NCBI GenBank assembly: GCA_016219375.1
Contig: JACRNC010000016.1
Coordinates: forward strand, 1-64,000
Direction of reading: 5' to 3'
DNA from: Burkholderiales bacterium
GTDB lineage: Bacteria; Pseudomonadota; Gammaproteobacteria; Burkholderiales; Burkholderiaceae_C
DNA: 64,000 nt
Shown here: one piece after another, positions 63,652-64,000 of the stretch
Position numbering within the stretch: position 1 is the first letter of the stretch
How the letters are laid out: each line of letters starts with the position of its first letter
Notes under the pieces: generated by a model
Database searches by the model: none
The model's input: only the letters and a program-made list of their open reading frames with translations
Told to the model about the DNA's origin: nothing
Position numbers and translations under genes: made by a program

Positions 63652-64000
63652 ATGACCGACACCAAAAAGCCGGCCGCCCTGCAAGCCGTCAAGGGCATGA
63701 ACGACCTGCTGCCGCCCGACGCCGCCCGCTGGGAGTGGCTGGAAGAGCGCGTGCGCCACCTGATGCGCCGCTGGGGCTACGCCAACATCCGCACGCCCAT
63801 CGTCGAGCCCACGGCGCTCTTCGTGCGCGGCCTGGGCGAGGTGACCGACATCGTCGAGAAGGAGATGTACTCCTTCGTCGACTCGATGAACGGCGATGCG
63901 CTGAGCCTGCGCCCGGAGAACACCGCCGGCGTGGTGCGTGCCGTGGTCGAGCACGGCCTGCTGCACGACGGTGGCAAGCGGCTCTTCTACATCGGCCCCA
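63652..64000 (+). CDS. hisS: Histidyl-tRNA synthetase, truncated by the window end
   Basis: [64 protein letters not shown]. Confidence 0.95.
   Translation, partial: MTDTKKPAALQAVKGMNDLLPPDAARWEWLEERVRHLMRRWGYANIRTPIVEPTALFVRGLGEVTDIVEKEMYSFVDSMNGDALSLRPENTAGVVRAVVEHGLLHDGGKRLFYIGP

Overview
High-GC chromosomal segment, probably Burkholderiales (betaproteobacterial) by gene order. It is mostly conserved housekeeping synteny: tolQRA, rfbBDAC, coaBC-dut, rpsU-yqeY, a TRAP transporter, pmbA/yjgA, cysE, ppa, aceA, thrS-infC-rpmI-rplT-pheST-ihfA, tRNA-Pro, bamD/rluD, scpB-rluB-ndk-rlmN-pilW-rodZ-ispG-hisS. Accessory parts are: (i) a decaying type VI secretion vgrG/Tle1 effector island at 1-7.6 kb; (ii) a bufferin/Hvf-type MNIO RiPP locus at 10.4-12.6 kb, in which the MNIO enzyme (DUF692) and its DUF2063 partner are fused in one ORF next to a DUF2282 precursor; (iii) a BigR-type sulfide/persulfide cluster at 48.8-51.1 kb. 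The strongest candidate for an undescribed system is regulatory. The thrS leader (about 40.29-40.53 kb) carries a 13-codon ORF with 5 Thr codons (MTPRTRTATFTEV). A 20-codon ORF with 4 Thr codons overlaps its start by ATGA. A perfect terminator hairpin follows, and an upstream segment exactly duplicates the terminator 3' arm, so it can act as an antiterminator. This is the layout of ribosome-mediated transcription attenuation of threonyl-tRNA synthetase. The vgrG reading frame is broken by an exact 13-bp tandem duplication. All calls are from reading sequence and motifs; no database search was run.
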